From an uncultured Odoribacter sp. (lineage in GTDB: Bacteria > Bacteroidota > Bacteroidia > Bacteroidales > Marinifilaceae): a DNA stretch of 64,000 bases. The stretch covers positions 124,001 through 188,000 of the forward strand of contig CALUKE010000003.1 of assembly GCA_944321165.1 (NCBI GenBank). The letters are read 5' to 3'. Made by a program: the position numbers and the translations under genes. The notes under the pieces were generated by a model, which ran no database searches, was not told where the DNA came from, and was given only the letters and a program-made list of their open reading frames with translations. This document shows, piece after piece, positions 24,563-34,758 of this stretch. Position 1 is the stretch's first letter. The number at the start of each line of letters is the position of its first letter.

Positions 24563-25933
24563 CTATTTTACGCTTTCCGCAAAATGTTTATAAAACAGCG
24601 GTATCGTACGGATTCCATTGAAGAACTGTTCCAGCGGATAATTCTCATTGGGAGAATGGATGGCATCCGCACCCAAACCGAATCCCATCAGAATGGACTT
24701 AATACCCAACACCTCTTCAAAGGTAGCGATGATAGGGATACTTCCGCCCGAACGCACCGGAACCGGCTGTTTGCCATATACCTCTTCATAGGCTTTTTCA
24801 GCCGCTTTATAGGCTGGCAGATCAATCGGACAAACATAAGAAGGACCTCCGTGCAAATAAGTAACTTTTACCTGTACATATTCCGGAGCAATGGACTCAA
24901 AATATTCCTTGAACAAGCGGGCAATCTGGTCGTGTTTCTGATTGGGCACAAGACGACAACTGATTTTAGCATGCGCCACTGAGGGCAAAACAGTTTTAGC
25001 TCCTTCACCGGTATAACCGCCCCAGATACCGCAAACATCGAAAGTCGGACGGATACCTGTTCTTTCACTGGTCGTAAATCCTTCTTCTCCATGAACCGCC
25101 TTTATTCCTAAGGAACGCTGATAATTTTCCAGATTAAACGGAGCTTTTGCCATTTTAGCCCGCTCTTCCGCACTGACTTCCAATACATCATCGTAGAATC
25201 CGGGAATCGTGATGTGTCCCCGATCATCGATCATATCCCCGATCATTTTACACAATACATTGATCGGATTGGCAACCGCTCCGCCAAAAATACCGGAGTG
25301 CAGATCCGCATTCGGACCGGTAACTTCCACTTCCCAATAGGCCAATCCCCGTAAACCGGTGGTAATCGAAGGCACATCCGGAGCAATCATACTGGTATCC
25401 GATACCAGGATCACATCTGCCTTCAACATCTCCCGATGATCCCGACAGAATTTCGGCAGACTGGGAGATCCGATTTCCTCCTCTCCTTCCAGCATGAATT
25501 TGACATTGCACTTCAAATTTCCAGTCTTCACCATGTATTCAAATGCCTTGGCATGCATAAAAGATTGTCCCTTGTCATCATCAGCCCCTCTGGCCCATAT
25601 TTTTCCGTCCTTAATCACCGGTTCGAAAGGAGAGGTATGCCACAAATCGACCGGATCAACCGGCATGACATCCATATGCCCGTAAACCAATACTGTCGGT
25701 AAAGCAGGATCGATGATTTTTTCACCGTATGTCACCGGATTGCCTTCCGTTTCATATACCTCCGCCTTATCAGCTCCAGCAGCCAGCAGCAATGCTTTCC
25801 ACTTCTCCGCGCAACGGTACATATCGGGTTTATGTTCAGCCTCGGAAGAGATCGAAGGAATACGTATCAACTCAAAGAGTTCATTCAGAAAACGCTCCTT
25901 GTTTTCTTCAATGTATTGATTCAGTTTTTCCAT
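24563..25933 (-). CDS. M20 family dipeptidase
   Basis: 456 residues with the M20 zinc-peptidase motifs: VLVYGHMDVMPVD (metal His and Asp), WARGADDDKGQ, MLEGEEEIGSP (catalytic Glu pair), VSDTSM, and a late GFGLGADAIHSPNENY with a metal histidine. The long lid domain includes GLRGLAYWEVEVTGPNADLHSGIFGG. Family members cleave dipeptides such as carnosine-like or general Xaa-Xaa substrates in the cytoplasm. It is a single gene. Confidence 0.93.
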   Translation of the reverse strand: MEKLNQYIEENKERFLNELFELIRIPSISSEAEHKPDMYRCAEKWKALLLAAGADKAEVYETEGNPVTYGEKIIDPALPTVLVYGHMDVMPVDPVDLWHTSPFEPVIKDGKIWARGADDDKGQSFMHAKAFEYMVKTGNLKCNVKFMLEGEEEIGSPSLPKFCRDHREMLKADVILVSDTSMIAPDVPSITTGLRGLAYWEVEVTGPNADLHSGIFGGAVANPINVLCKMIGDMIDDRGHITIPGFYDDVLEVSAEERAKMAKAPFNLENYQRSLGIKAVHGEEGFTTSERTGIRPTFDVCGIWGGYTGEGAKTVLPSVAHAKISCRLVPNQKHDQIARLFKEYFESIAPEYVQVKVTYLHGGPSYVCPIDLPAYKAAEKAYEEVYGKQPVPVRSGGSIPIIATFEEVLGIKSILMGFGLGADAIHSPNENYPLEQFFNGIRTIPLFYKHFAESVK

Positions 25934-26063
25934 AAGTAAATTTAAAATTGAAATTAAATAATCAGAAATTCTTCACAAACGGTATAAAGATAAAGAAAAA
26001 TGATAAAAATTAAAAGCATAAATTTATTTTCAATTTTGGATTTTCTAATATCAATTAATTACT

Positions 26064-26071
26064 TACTTTTG
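26064..26071 (+). promoter_or_regulatory. -7 box for prs
   Basis: TACTTTTG predicts a start near 26078 and an untranslated leader of about 88 nt before prs. Confidence 0.6.
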
Positions 26072-26091
26072 TCTTGTATTAGCTCCAATGC

Positions 26092-26119
26092 GAGTTCGGG
26101 ATACCAACCTCCTGAATTC
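26092..26119 (+). other. Stem-loop in the prs leader
   Basis: GAGTTCGGGA pairs with TCCTGAATTC (10 bp, two G-U pairs) around the loop TACCAACC. It is not followed by a U-tract. A regulatory role is possible, but no known riboswitch core is visible. Confidence 0.4.
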
Positions 26120-26165
26120 AAATTTTACAGCGTCTTTAAACATAAATATTTGAAACGGCTAAATT

Positions 26166-27104
26166 ATGTCAGATCTTTCCGAAGTTAAGATTTTTTCCGG
26201 GGAAAACAGCAAATACATTGCTGAGAAGATTGCTAAATCATTGGATTTAGAGCTCGGACAAAAGACTTTATTGCATTTCAGTGACGGAGAATTCGCGACG
26301 GCTTACGATGAAACGGTTCGTGGTGATCATGTTTTTATCGTACAATCCACTTTCCCGCCCAGTGATAACCTCATGGAGTTGTTAATGATGATCGATGCTG
26401 CCAAACGGGCTTCCGCCTACAAGGTAGTAGCAGTCATTCCGTATTTCGGTTTTGCCCGTCAAGACAGAAAGGATCGTCCCCGTGTTGCGATCGGTGCCAA
26501 ACTGGTTGCCAACCTGTTGTGTGCTGCCGGAGTGGACCGCATCATGACCATGGACTTGCACGCGGATCAGATCCAGGGATTTTTCGATATCCCGGTAGAT
26601 CATTTATACGGCTCTACCGTTCTGGCTCCTTACATCCGCTCTTTAAAACTCGAGAATCTTGCCATTGCGTCTCCGGATATCGGTGGATCCAAACGAGCAA
26701 ATTCATGGGCCAAATTTTTCGATTCCGGTTTAGTCATCTGTCACAAGACCAGAGAACGGCCCAATGAAGTCGCCGACATGAAAGTGATCGGAGATGTGGC
26801 AGGCAAAAACGTAGTGATTGTAGACGATATGATCGACACTGCCGGTACCATCTGCAAAGCCTCGGGTATTCTGAAAGACAAAGGGGCGCTGACAGTGAGA
26901 GCCGTAGCCACCCATGCCGTACTCTCCGGGAAAGCATATGAAAACATCGAAAAATCAGCCCTGGATGAGGTGATCTTTACAGATTCCATCCCGTTGCGGC
27001 AGGCTTGCAATAAGATCAAAGTAATATCTGTCGCCGACATGTTCGCAGAAACCATCCGGAATGTGGTTGAGCACCGTTCAATCAGCGATCATTTCATTAT
27101 GTAA
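26166..27104 (+). CDS. prs: Ribose-phosphate pyrophosphokinase (PRPP synthetase)
   Basis: 312 residues, class I size. Motifs: FSDGEFATAYDETVRGDHVFIVQS, the ATP-loop region PYFGFARQDRKDRPR, the metal-binding DLHADQIQGFF, and the PRPP-binding loop VVIVDDMIDTAGT. It makes PRPP for purine, pyrimidine, NAD, histidine and tryptophan synthesis. It is a single gene with a structured leader and its own terminator. Confidence 0.97.
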   Translation: MSDLSEVKIFSGENSKYIAEKIAKSLDLELGQKTLLHFSDGEFATAYDETVRGDHVFIVQSTFPPSDNLMELLMMIDAAKRASAYKVVAVIPYFGFARQDRKDRPRVAIGAKLVANLLCAAGVDRIMTMDLHADQIQGFFDIPVDHLYGSTVLAPYIRSLKLENLAIASPDIGGSKRANSWAKFFDSGLVICHKTRERPNEVADMKVIGDVAGKNVVIVDDMIDTAGTICKASGILKDKGALTVRAVATHAVLSGKAYENIEKSALDEVIFTDSIPLRQACNKIKVISVADMFAETIRNVVEHRSISDHFIM

Positions 27105-27120
27105 GATTAAAAAAAATGAT

Positions 27121-27153
27121 AAAAACCGATCGAGATATTTCGATCGGTTTTTT
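27121..27153. terminator. Bidirectional terminator between prs and the SPOR lipoprotein gene
   Basis: AAAAACCGATCGA / TCGATCGGTTTTT stem with a 6-base loop and T-tracts on both strands. Confidence 0.9.
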
Positions 27154-27157
27154 ATTT

Positions 27158-27547
27158 TTATTTCACCGGATATACCCAGGTCAACTCCTTGCCATCTTCC
27201 CGGACAATCCGATTCAAGGCGATCTGTGCCTCCTGCCGAGTCGCAAAACCGTCATAAGTAACCATACTCATATGGTAAAAGGGAAGAATCCGGGCATCAT
27301 ATCCTTCACTGAGCAACTGAGCCAGCAAACGGTCTGCATTCTCCCGAATCTCAAAACATCCAGCGACCAGATAATAATTCATCTGTTTTTCTGCAGGCTT
27401 TGCTTCCTCCTGAGGAGGAGCAACCGGCTCCGGAGTCGCCACTTCCACCTTTTGCGCTGTCAGTTCTTCCTGTACCTTTTTCTCTTTACAAGAAAAACAG
27501 AGACATCCCAAAAAGATCCCGAATAAAACAACAGCTATTTTCATCAT
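27158..27547 (-). CDS. SPOR-domain lipoprotein
   Basis: 129 residues: a lipoprotein signal (lipobox LCFSC), a proline/glutamate-rich linker (about 25-55), and a C-terminal SPOR-like repeat (YYLVAGCFEIRENADRLLAQ, then GYDARILP and TWVYPV). SPOR domains bind glycan strands stripped of peptides, usually at division sites. It lies 55 bp downstream of the sodium:solute symporter gene and may share its transcript. A second small SPOR lipoprotein is at 49155. Confidence 0.82.
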   Translation of the reverse strand: MMKIAVVLFGIFLGCLCFSCKEKKVQEELTAQKVEVATPEPVAPPQEEAKPAEKQMNYYLVAGCFEIRENADRLLAQLLSEGYDARILPFYHMSMVTYDGFATRQEAQIALNRIVREDGKELTWVYPVK

Positions 27548-27602
27548 GCTACAATTAATTTCTATCTTTCATTACGATTTATCCCTGGTAAAGATAACAT
27601 TC

Positions 27603-29069
27603 TCATTCAATTTTAACAAATCTGTTGCAGGAATTCCCCTGTTTCCGGAAAAAACACAATCCCAGAAAACAAAGCAAAGCATTCACCAACAAAATTTCAA
27701 ATCCGAAGCAATATCCACCCAACCACTGTTCGGAATACCGGTCGAGTACATAAGAAAGCACAGGCGACACCAAACAGACCCCTATCAGAGCACGTTCTTT
27801 TACTTGCCAGGAGGTAAGCAGCCCAAAAACAAACAAGGCAAGAATGGGCCCGTAAGTATATCCGACTGCCTTCAAAACAGCATTGACCACACTGGTATTG
27901 TTCAGCTCATGAAAAAGCACAATGACCAGACACATCAACAGGGAAAAAGCAACATGAACCCGAATCCGCCGCCGTTTCTGTCCGGAATCCCGGGGATCGA
28001 TCTTCAAAAAATCGATACAGAACGAAGTGGTCAAAGAGGTCAGCGAAGAATCTACCGAAGAATAGGCCGCAGCTGTAATTCCCAGTAAAAAAAACAAACC
28101 GGTAACAACTCCGAAATAGTTCATCGACAAAAAGGCAAAAACATCGTCCGATTTTGCAGGCAATTCAATGGCCTTGACACCGGCATAGAGATACAACAAC
28201 GCCCCCAATGCCAGAAACAACAGGTTCGTACACAAAAACAGAAAAGAAAAAGAGTACATGTTGATCCGGCAATCTTTCAGAGAACGGCATGTCAGATTCT
28301 TTTGCATCATGTTCTGATCCAGACCGTTTATCGCAACGGTAATAGCGATTCCAGCCAAAAACTGCTTCAAGGTATGGTGGGAAGAACGCCAATCCCAATC
28401 GAATATACGGGCATACGAGCTGTCTTGAATCGCACCGACCATCGACCTGAAATCGAAATCCAGACTCCGGCAAATAACCACAATGGTCAATACCACCGAA
28501 ATCAACATAAACACAGTCTGCAAGGTATCGGTCCAAACAATGGTCTTGATACCGCCCCGAAAAGTATAAATCCATACCAAACCGAGGGTAATGAACACCG
28601 TCAATGCGAAAGGAATCCCCAAACGGTCAAACAAGGCCAGCTGCAAGACCCCCACAACCAGGAACAAACGGAAAGATGCCCCGATCAATTGAGACAGGAT
28701 AAAGAAAAAAGAACCGATCAAACGGGCTTTCTCTCCGAAACGAAGTCCCAGCCAGGAATAAATGGACACCAGATTCAATTTATAAAACAAAGGCAAAAGA
28801 ATCCAGGCAATCAATATATACCCGATACAATTTCCCCATACCACCGGCAAATAGGTCCAATGACTGACTCCCACCTCCCCGGGAATTGAAATAAAAGTTA
28901 CTCCGGAAAGTGAAGTACCGATCATGCCGAAGGCGACCAAATACCAGGGCGAGGTACGATTAGCCGTAAAAAAAGTCTCATTATCCGATTTCCGGGAGGT
29001 GAAATAACTGATAAGGATCAACACTCCGAAATACGCAAGCAGAATAAACAACACCAAAATCGAAGACAT
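27603..29069 (-). CDS. Sodium:solute symporter family transporter
   Basis: 488 residues with about 13 helices. It starts with [21 protein letters not shown] and the SSS-type [32 protein letters not shown] segment; [20 protein letters not shown] is also typical of SSS proteins. These carry solutes such as sugars, amino acids, vitamins or sialic acids with sodium. The substrate cannot be assigned from motifs. No catabolic genes flank it; the SPOR lipoprotein gene follows. Confidence 0.92.
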   Translation of the reverse strand: MSSILVLFILLAYFGVLILISYFTSRKSDNETFFTANRTSPWYLVAFGMIGTSLSGVTFISIPGEVGVSHWTYLPVVWGNCIGYILIAWILLPLFYKLNLVSIYSWLGLRFGEKARLIGSFFFILSQLIGASFRLFLVVGVLQLALFDRLGIPFALTVFITLGLVWIYTFRGGIKTIVWTDTLQTVFMLISVVLTIVVICRSLDFDFRSMVGAIQDSSYARIFDWDWRSSHHTLKQFLAGIAITVAINGLDQNMMQKNLTCRSLKDCRINMYSFSFLFLCTNLLFLALGALLYLYAGVKAIELPAKSDDVFAFLSMNYFGVVTGLFFLLGITAAAYSSVDSSLTSLTTSFCIDFLKIDPRDSGQKRRRIRVHVAFSLLMCLVIVLFHELNNTSVVNAVLKAVGYTYGPILALFVFGLLTSWQVKERALIGVCLVSPVLSYVLDRYSEQWLGGYCFGFEILLVNALLCFLGLCFFRKQGNSCNRFVKIE

Positions 29070-29178
29070 AACCTGTTTTTAAAAGTACCGCGAACGAAAA
29101 TAATCATTTTTTTACACTTACGGATAAAAATTGCTTCCGTTTTCTGCTTTTACTTTTTACCTTTTAGTGTTTACTTGT

Positions 29179-29186
29179 TATCTTTG
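29179..29186 (+). promoter_or_regulatory. -7 box for leuS
   Basis: TATCTTTG lies 37 bp before the ATG at 29223. It rules out the further-upstream TTG or ATG starts in the same frame. Confidence 0.7.
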
Positions 29187-29222
29187 TCCCTCAAAATGAA
29201 ATCATCAACAATCGATATAATC

Positions 29223-31991
29223 ATGGAATACAATTTTAAGGAGATCGAGCAAAAGTGGCAAAGCTACTGGAAAGAAAACCAGACCTACAAGGTGGACGTA
29301 GATCCGTCCAAACCCAAATATTATGTATTGGACATGTTCCCGTATCCATCCGGAGCCGGTTTGCATGTGGGCCATCCGCTCGGCTACATTGCCTCCGACA
29401 TCTATTCCAGATATAAACGTCTGAAAGGTTTTAACGTACTGCATCCGATGGGATTTGACGCCTACGGTCTACCGGCAGAACAATATGCCATACAAACCGG
29501 TCAGCATCCGGCCATCACGACGGAAAAGAATATTGCCCGTTACCGGGAACAGCTGGATAAAATCGGCTTCTCCTTCGACTGGGATCGGGAAGTACGCACC
29601 TGCGATCCCCAATATTACAAATGGACCCAATGGGCCTTCATTCAAATGTTCAATCACTGGTTCAACAAAAAGACCCAGAAAGCCGAACCGATCAGCCAAT
29701 TGATTGCTACTTTCGAAAAAGAAGGCAACCTCCAGGTCGAAGCCGCCTGTTCTGACACCCCTGTATTCACGGCAGAAGAATGGAAATCCAAAACAGAAAA
29801 AGAACAACAGAGCCTGTTGTTGAATTACCGGATTGCCTATCTGGCGGACACCATGGTGAACTGGTGCCCTCAACTGGGAACGGTATTGGCCAACGACGAA
29901 GTCAAAGACGGCCTGTCCGTACGCGGAGGTTTCCCGGTTGTCCAAAAAAACATGCGCCAATGGTCTTTACGGGTATCAGCTTATGCCCAGCGTTTACTGG
30001 ACGGTCTGGACAGTCTCGAATGGTCGGATTCTCTGAAGGACATCCAACGCAACTGGATCGGACGGTCGCAGGGAGCCGATGTTACCTTTGAAGTAAAAGA
30101 CTCAAAAGTACAATTGCGTATTTTCACCACCCGACCGGACACTATTTACGGAGTCAGTTTCATGGTACTGGCCCCCGAAAGCGATTATGTCCGGGAATTA
30201 ACCACTCCCGAGCAGGCAAAAGCCGTTGCAGAATACCTGGACTATGTCGCCAAGCGTACCGAACGGGAACGTCAGAGCGAAGTAAAAACCGTTACGGGTG
30301 TATTTACCGGTTCCTATGCCATCAATCCGTTCACCCAAGAAGCCATTCCCGTATGGATCAGCGAATATGTATTAGCCGGATACGGAACAGGAGCCATCAT
30401 GGCCGTACCGGCCCACGACAGCCGGGACTACGCCTTTGCCCGGAAATTCAATCTTCCGATCATTCCGGTCATAGACAACGGTCAACCCATCGATCTGAGT
30501 GAAAGTTCCTACGATGCCAAAGAAGGTAAGATGATCAACAGCGGATTGATCAACGGAATGGAAGTAAAAGAAGCCATCGCATTTATCGCTACAGAAGTCG
30601 AAAAAAGAGGCATCGGTAAAAGCAAAATCAATTACCGGCTGCGGGATGCCATCTTCAGCCGCCAACGCTATTGGGGAGAACCCTTTCCGGTTTACTACAA
30701 AGAAGAGATGCCTTACATGATGGACGAGTCGAAACTACCGCTCGAATTACCGGAAATCGACAAATACCTGCCGACAGAGACGGGAGAACCGCCCCTGGGA
30801 CGGGCACTCAACTGGAAAACGGAAGAAGGATATCCCATCGAACTCAACACCATGCCCGGTTTTGCCGGTTCTTCGGCTTACTATCTGCGATACATGGATC
30901 CTCACAACGACCGGGCACTGGTCAGTCCGGAAGCGGACCATTACTGGCGGAACGTCGATCTCTACCTGGGAGGAGCGGAACATGCTACCGGCCACTTGAT
31001 TTATTCGCGTTTCTGGAACATGTTCCTCTATGATTTGGGCGTCGTATGCGAACCCGAACCGTTCAAGAAACTGATCAATCAGGGAATGATCCAGGGTCGT
31101 TCCAACTTCGTATACCGGATTGTCGGGACAAACACTTTCGTTTCCGCCGGCTTGAAAGATCGATATGAAACCACAGAAATCCATGTTGATGTCAATATCG
31201 TCCGGAACGACCAGTTGGATACCGAAGCATTCAAAAAATGGATGCCCGATTTCGCCAATGCCGAATTCATTCTGGAGGACGGCAAGTACATCTGCGGCTG
31301 GGCCATTGAGAAAATGTCCAAATCCATGTTTAATGTCGTCAACCCGGACGATATCATCCATGAATTCGGTGCAGATACCCTGCGTTTGTACGAAATGTTC
31401 CTAGGACCGTTGGAAGCCCACAAACCCTGGGATACCCAAGGAATTGACGGTGTGTATAAGTTTTTACGCAAATTCTGGCGTTTATTCCAGCAAGAGGAAA
31501 CTTTCTCCATCAGCGAGGAGGCTCCGAGTCGGGAAGAACTGAAGATCCTGCACAAAACCTTGAAGAAAATCGAATACGATATTGAAAACTTTTCTTTCAA
31601 TACCTCCATTCCAGCCTTTATGATCTGCACCAACGAATTGACTTCTTTGAAATGCAACAAACGGGTTATTCTGGAACCATTGGTAATCGCTATTGCTCCC
31701 TACGCCCCTCACATTGCAGAAGAGCTTTGGCATCAACTGGGACACGACAGCAGTGTCACCATGGCCAACTTCCCCCAATGGGAAGAGAAATACCTGTCAG
31801 AGGATGCTTTCGAATATCCGGTTTCTTTCAACGGAAAAGTCCGGTTCAAACTGAACATGCCGCTGACAGCAACTTCAGCAGAAATTGAAGCAGCCGTAAA
31901 GGCAGCCCCAGAAGCCGCCAAATGGCTCGAAGGTAAAGAAATACGCAAAATGATCATCGTTCCGAAGAAAATCGTGAATGTAGTCATCTAA
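29223..31991 (+). CDS. leuS: Leucine-tRNA ligase
   Basis: 922 residues from [16 protein letters not shown], the family start; longer in-frame starts lie at or before the predicted transcription start. Class I signature motifs: [18 protein letters not shown] (HIGH-type) near residue 40 and EKMSKSMFN (KMSKS) near residue 697. The editing domain is present ([37 protein letters not shown]). An extra segment around residues 155-190 with low similarity to other LeuRS ([20 protein letters not shown] region) is typical of Bacteroidota enzymes, as I recall. Confidence 0.97.
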   Translation: MEYNFKEIEQKWQSYWKENQTYKVDVDPSKPKYYVLDMFPYPSGAGLHVGHPLGYIASDIYSRYKRLKGFNVLHPMGFDAYGLPAEQYAIQTGQHPAITTEKNIARYREQLDKIGFSFDWDREVRTCDPQYYKWTQWAFIQMFNHWFNKKTQKAEPISQLIATFEKEGNLQVEAACSDTPVFTAEEWKSKTEKEQQSLLLNYRIAYLADTMVNWCPQLGTVLANDEVKDGLSVRGGFPVVQKNMRQWSLRVSAYAQRLLDGLDSLEWSDSLKDIQRNWIGRSQGADVTFEVKDSKVQLRIFTTRPDTIYGVSFMVLAPESDYVRELTTPEQAKAVAEYLDYVAKRTERERQSEVKTVTGVFTGSYAINPFTQEAIPVWISEYVLAGYGTGAIMAVPAHDSRDYAFARKFNLPIIPVIDNGQPIDLSESSYDAKEGKMINSGLINGMEVKEAIAFIATEVEKRGIGKSKINYRLRDAIFSRQRYWGEPFPVYYKEEMPYMMDESKLPLELPEIDKYLPTETGEPPLGRALNWKTEEGYPIELNTMPGFAGSSAYYLRYMDPHNDRALVSPEADHYWRNVDLYLGGAEHATGHLIYSRFWNMFLYDLGVVCEPEPFKKLINQGMIQGRSNFVYRIVGTNTFVSAGLKDRYETTEIHVDVNIVRNDQLDTEAFKKWMPDFANAEFILEDGKYICGWAIEKMSKSMFNVVNPDDIIHEFGADTLRLYEMFLGPLEAHKPWDTQGIDGVYKFLRKFWRLFQQEETFSISEEAPSREELKILHKTLKKIEYDIENFSFNTSIPAFMICTNELTSLKCNKRVILEPLVIAIAPYAPHIAEELWHQLGHDSSVTMANFPQWEEKYLSEDAFEYPVSFNGKVRFKLNMPLTATSAEIEAAVKAAPEAAKWLEGKEIRKMIIVPKKIVNVVI

Positions 31992-31997
31992 AAAAGG

Positions 31998-32043
31998 ACG
32001 GCCTGTCTTTTATGATTGTTGTCAGGAAGGCAGGCCGTTTTTA
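31998..32043. terminator. Bidirectional terminator between leuS and ybaN
   Basis: ACGGCCTG (31998-32005) pairs with CAGGCCGT (32031-32038), extended by weaker pairs, with A- and T-rich flanks. Confidence 0.82.
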
Positions 32044-32421
32044 TCTTTTTCCATCTTTTTTGGCTGTCGGTACCATAAGAGAAACACAAATCGTACCGAT
32101 TCCGGCCAAAACAAACAATAATACCCGCAGATAAAACCGTTCGATAGCGAAAAAAGCCGAAAAACAGACCATTCCCCACATACAGGCAATAGAAATCAGT
32201 TTTGAAGCCAGAGGAACCCCTTCCCCCGATTCATAATGCCGGATATAACGTCCCAGACGAGACCGTAACAGACGGTCATGCAAGCGTTTCGAGCTCTTAT
32301 AAAAGAGCCAGGAACTCAGCAGCAGGAAAGGCGTCGTCGGTAAACCGGGAACAAAAATACCGACAACCCCCAAAACGACCGACAAAATTCCGAGAAAAAT
32401 ATAAATCCCTTTACGTAGCAT
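32041..32421 (-). CDS. YbaN family (DUF454) inner-membrane protein
   Basis: 126 residues. The start LRKGIYIFLGILSVVLGVVGIFVPGLPTTPFLLLSSWLFYKSSKRLH is the DUF454 hallmark, with two N-terminal helices and two more near the C-terminus. Function is unknown. It overlaps the upstream dus gene by 11 bases, so the two are cotranscribed and probably translationally coupled. Confidence 0.9.
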   Translation of the reverse strand: MLRKGIYIFLGILSVVLGVVGIFVPGLPTTPFLLLSSWLFYKSSKRLHDRLLRSRLGRYIRHYESGEGVPLASKLISIACMWGMVCFSAFFAIERFYLRVLLFVLAGIGTICVSLMVPTAKKDGKR

Positions 32422-33358
32422 AAAAAATCTGTTTCACCGTTTCCATATAAGATGTCACCTTCGTTGCTTTCCGAATTTTTTTCAGACATTTCCGATCCGT
32501 ATCTGGTAAAAAATACTCCCACAATGCCTTCATCTTCGCCAACAACTGACAATCCCCCTGAAGAATTTCTGAATAAGCAGCAAACAACTCCCGGTGAAAA
32601 TCCCTATAAAGAGACATTCGTTTTTCCAAAGAAAAAGTTTCATTTTCGACAAATTCCTTCGCCAACAGCGGAGAGGCCAACAAACCGCGGCCAATCATTA
32701 TTCCGCCCAAAGCAGGAAACCGTCCGACTATCCGTTGTATGTCCGGAAGAGTGCTGATATCTCCGTTGTAAAAAAGCGGCGGCTTGCACAATTCATAAAA
32801 AGCCTGAAAAGCCTCCTCATCCGGAAATCCCTTGTATTGTTGTACCCCGGTCCGGGCATGAAGCGTCACCTGACGCAAAGGAAGAGCATTGATCAGATCG
32901 ATTAATTCCAAACATTCCCGTGTATTCTCCCACCCCAAACGCATCTTCAGCGAAAAGCGAATCTCCGGATAAGCCTCCATGGGGGTTAAAAGAGCCTGCA
33001 CACGGTCCGGAAATGGCAGCATTCCGGCCCCTTTCCCCTTACGGGCAATCATCGGGAAAGGACATCCCAGATTAACATCAACAGCCCGATAACCTTCCTT
33101 CAGAATCGTATCGACCAAAAACTGAAATTCATCTGCATTGCCCGGCAGGATTTGCGGAATCAGACAGGGCACTGTATTTCGATCCATTTGAAGATCACGC
33201 AGATCTCGCCGTCGGACCTCTCCGTTCTCGATGCGTATGAAAGGTGTATAAAAAACCTCTACACCACCGAAATAACGGGCAAAGGCATTCCGATATACAC
33301 GATCCGTATATCCCTGCAAAGGAGCCAAATGAATGGCATATTTACGCTGATCCATCAT
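32411..33358 (-). CDS. tRNA-dihydrouridine synthase
   Basis: 315 residues of the FMN-dependent Dus family: LAPLQGYTDRVYR at the start, the active-site cysteine in VDVNLGCPFPMIARKGKGAGML, SLKMRLGW, TLHARTGVQQYKG, YNGDIST and GGIMIGRGLL. It reduces specific tRNA uridines to dihydrouridine. The exact Dus subtype is not clear. The two adjacent ATG codons are both possible starts. Confidence 0.92.
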   Translation of the reverse strand: MMDQRKYAIHLAPLQGYTDRVYRNAFARYFGGVEVFYTPFIRIENGEVRRRDLRDLQMDRNTVPCLIPQILPGNADEFQFLVDTILKEGYRAVDVNLGCPFPMIARKGKGAGMLPFPDRVQALLTPMEAYPEIRFSLKMRLGWENTRECLELIDLINALPLRQVTLHARTGVQQYKGFPDEEAFQAFYELCKPPLFYNGDISTLPDIQRIVGRFPALGGIMIGRGLLASPLLAKEFVENETFSLEKRMSLYRDFHRELFAAYSEILQGDCQLLAKMKALWEYFLPDTDRKCLKKIRKATKVTSYMETVKQIFYAT

Positions 33359-33371
33359 AATCCGTTTTCTG

Positions 33372-33379
33372 CAAAGGTA
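33372..33379 (-). promoter_or_regulatory. -7 box for dus-ybaN
   Basis: On the minus strand this reads TACCTTTG, 13 bp before the ATG, implying a very short leader. Confidence 0.6.
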
Positions 33380-33411
33380 ATATTCCCCCCATGAAAATTA
33401 TATTTTTTTCC

Positions 33412-33419
33412 TATCTTTG
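33412..33419 (+). promoter_or_regulatory. -7 box for the TlpA-like gene
   Basis: TATCTTTG, 31 bp before the ATG at 33451. It excludes the upstream ATG at 33391 as the start. Confidence 0.65.
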
Positions 33420-33450
33420 CAACAAAAGAATAACAGAAAACCCATATACG

Positions 33451-33969
33451 ATGAAGACATTTTTTATAACATGGATCTTTTTACTGATAAGTCTGTTCGG
33501 TTTCTCTCAAAACGATGAAAGAGGATACATTGTAAAAATAGGAGAAATGGCTCCGGATATTACCATCACCTATACCGACGGAACTCAAAAGAAACTCTCT
33601 GATTTCCGGGGGAAAATCGTCATGTTGCAATTCACCGCCAGCTGGTGCGGTGTTTGTCGGGAAGAGATGCCTCACATCGAAAAGGAAATCTGGCAAAAAC
33701 ACCGGAACCATTCCGATTTTGCCCTGATCGGAATCGATCTGAAAGAAAGCCGGGAACAAACGATCAAATTTGCCAAAGAAATGAAAATCACCTATCCGCT
33801 CACCCTTGACCCGGAAGGTAAAGCCTTTTATTCCTTTGCGGCCGAAGGAGCCGGTGTTACCCGAAACATTCTCATCGATAAAAAGGGGAAAATCGTTTTC
33901 ATGACCCGCCTCTTCGACACTCAAGAATTCAATGCCCTGTGTCAGGAAATCGACAAACTGTTGAAATAA
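33451..33969 (+). CDS. TlpA-like periplasmic thioredoxin
   Basis: 172 residues from the ATG at 33451, placed after the -7 box and giving a signal peptide ending LFGFSQ. The redox motif is SWCGVC in FTASWCGVCREEMPHIE, followed by DFALIGIDLKES and a cis-proline region GVTRNILIDKKGKIVF. Such TlpA/ResA-type proteins reduce disulfides in exported proteins, for example in cytochrome maturation. It ends 6 bp from the convergent nuclease gene. Confidence 0.92.
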   Translation: MKTFFITWIFLLISLFGFSQNDERGYIVKIGEMAPDITITYTDGTQKKLSDFRGKIVMLQFTASWCGVCREEMPHIEKEIWQKHRNHSDFALIGIDLKESREQTIKFAKEMKITYPLTLDPEGKAFYSFAAEGAGVTRNILIDKKGKIVFMTRLFDTQEFNALCQEIDKLLK

Positions 33970-33975
33970 CCGCAA

Positions 33976-34755
33976 TCAGTTCCAGACAGCATAATCCGCC
34001 ATCGCCTCCAGACGAGTTTCCAAAGTATCCGCCAATTGCGGAAAAAAATCAATATTTGTCAGACATTCAACTGAATCAACGGTAACGACATATTCCTGTA
34101 AAGGCCTTTTATCCGGAGAATTCGGAAGCAAAAACGCGATCATCCGCTGATGAACCGGTGCATACAGCACCTTATAAAAATAACCGGGCACAGTCACGCC
34201 GCTTTTGCCTATCTTCCCCTTGCTATCTTTAAAAACAGGTCCGGTAGCGATGCAGATAGGTTCTCTTCGAGCCCAATCGCGCACCCGCTCTTCCAGCTTT
34301 TTCCAAATACCGCGATTGAATTGCGGTACCTGAGGAGCAATGTTCGACATAAAAAAAGTTTCCTGCATAGCGAGTTCAGATTGAGCCATGTCTCCTGCCG
34401 GACACAGATGTCCACGGTCATAACCGCTATGGGTATAATCGGAAGGCTTGGCCGAACCCGAAGTCACTTTCCGATCCTCCCTAAAATTGTCTGTCCGTTC
34501 GGCCCGTTTTTTCTGCCCCTGAAGCGCCAGGACATAATAAACCCAGTTCGCCTGTTTATGTTCTGAATTAAAACTGAGAGAATAATAGGTATGACGGACG
34601 AGTTCCCCCTCATCGGAAGGCAAATATTCTACTTCCGCAAAGGATTCCTTCTCTGAAAACGGTCTCCAGGAAGCATAGAAAAACCACGCCACACCCAACA
34701 ACAGAACAAGACAGATCCACCACCTGCCTTTTCCTCTCTTTCTCCGTCCGCCCAT
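33976..34755 (-). CDS. Membrane-anchored DNA/RNA non-specific endonuclease (NUC1 type)
   Basis: 259 residues with a basic start and one N-terminal helix (WWICLVLLLGVAWFFYASW). The beta-beta-alpha-metal nuclease motif is YDRGHLCPAGDM, with the second-site asparagine region MSNIAPQVPQFNRGIWKKLE and IATGPVF. Enzymes of this family cut DNA and RNA and are usually secreted. It is the last gene of the run IspA-like, dCMP deaminase, CTP protease, nuclease, three bases after the protease gene. A role in DNA scavenging is possible but inferred. Confidence 0.93.
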   Translation of the reverse strand: MGGRRKRGKGRWWICLVLLLGVAWFFYASWRPFSEKESFAEVEYLPSDEGELVRHTYYSLSFNSEHKQANWVYYVLALQGQKKRAERTDNFREDRKVTSGSAKPSDYTHSGYDRGHLCPAGDMAQSELAMQETFFMSNIAPQVPQFNRGIWKKLEERVRDWARREPICIATGPVFKDSKGKIGKSGVTVPGYFYKVLYAPVHQRMIAFLLPNSPDKRPLQEYVVTVDSVECLTNIDFFPQLADTLETRLEAMADYAVWN

Positions 34756-34758
34756 ACA

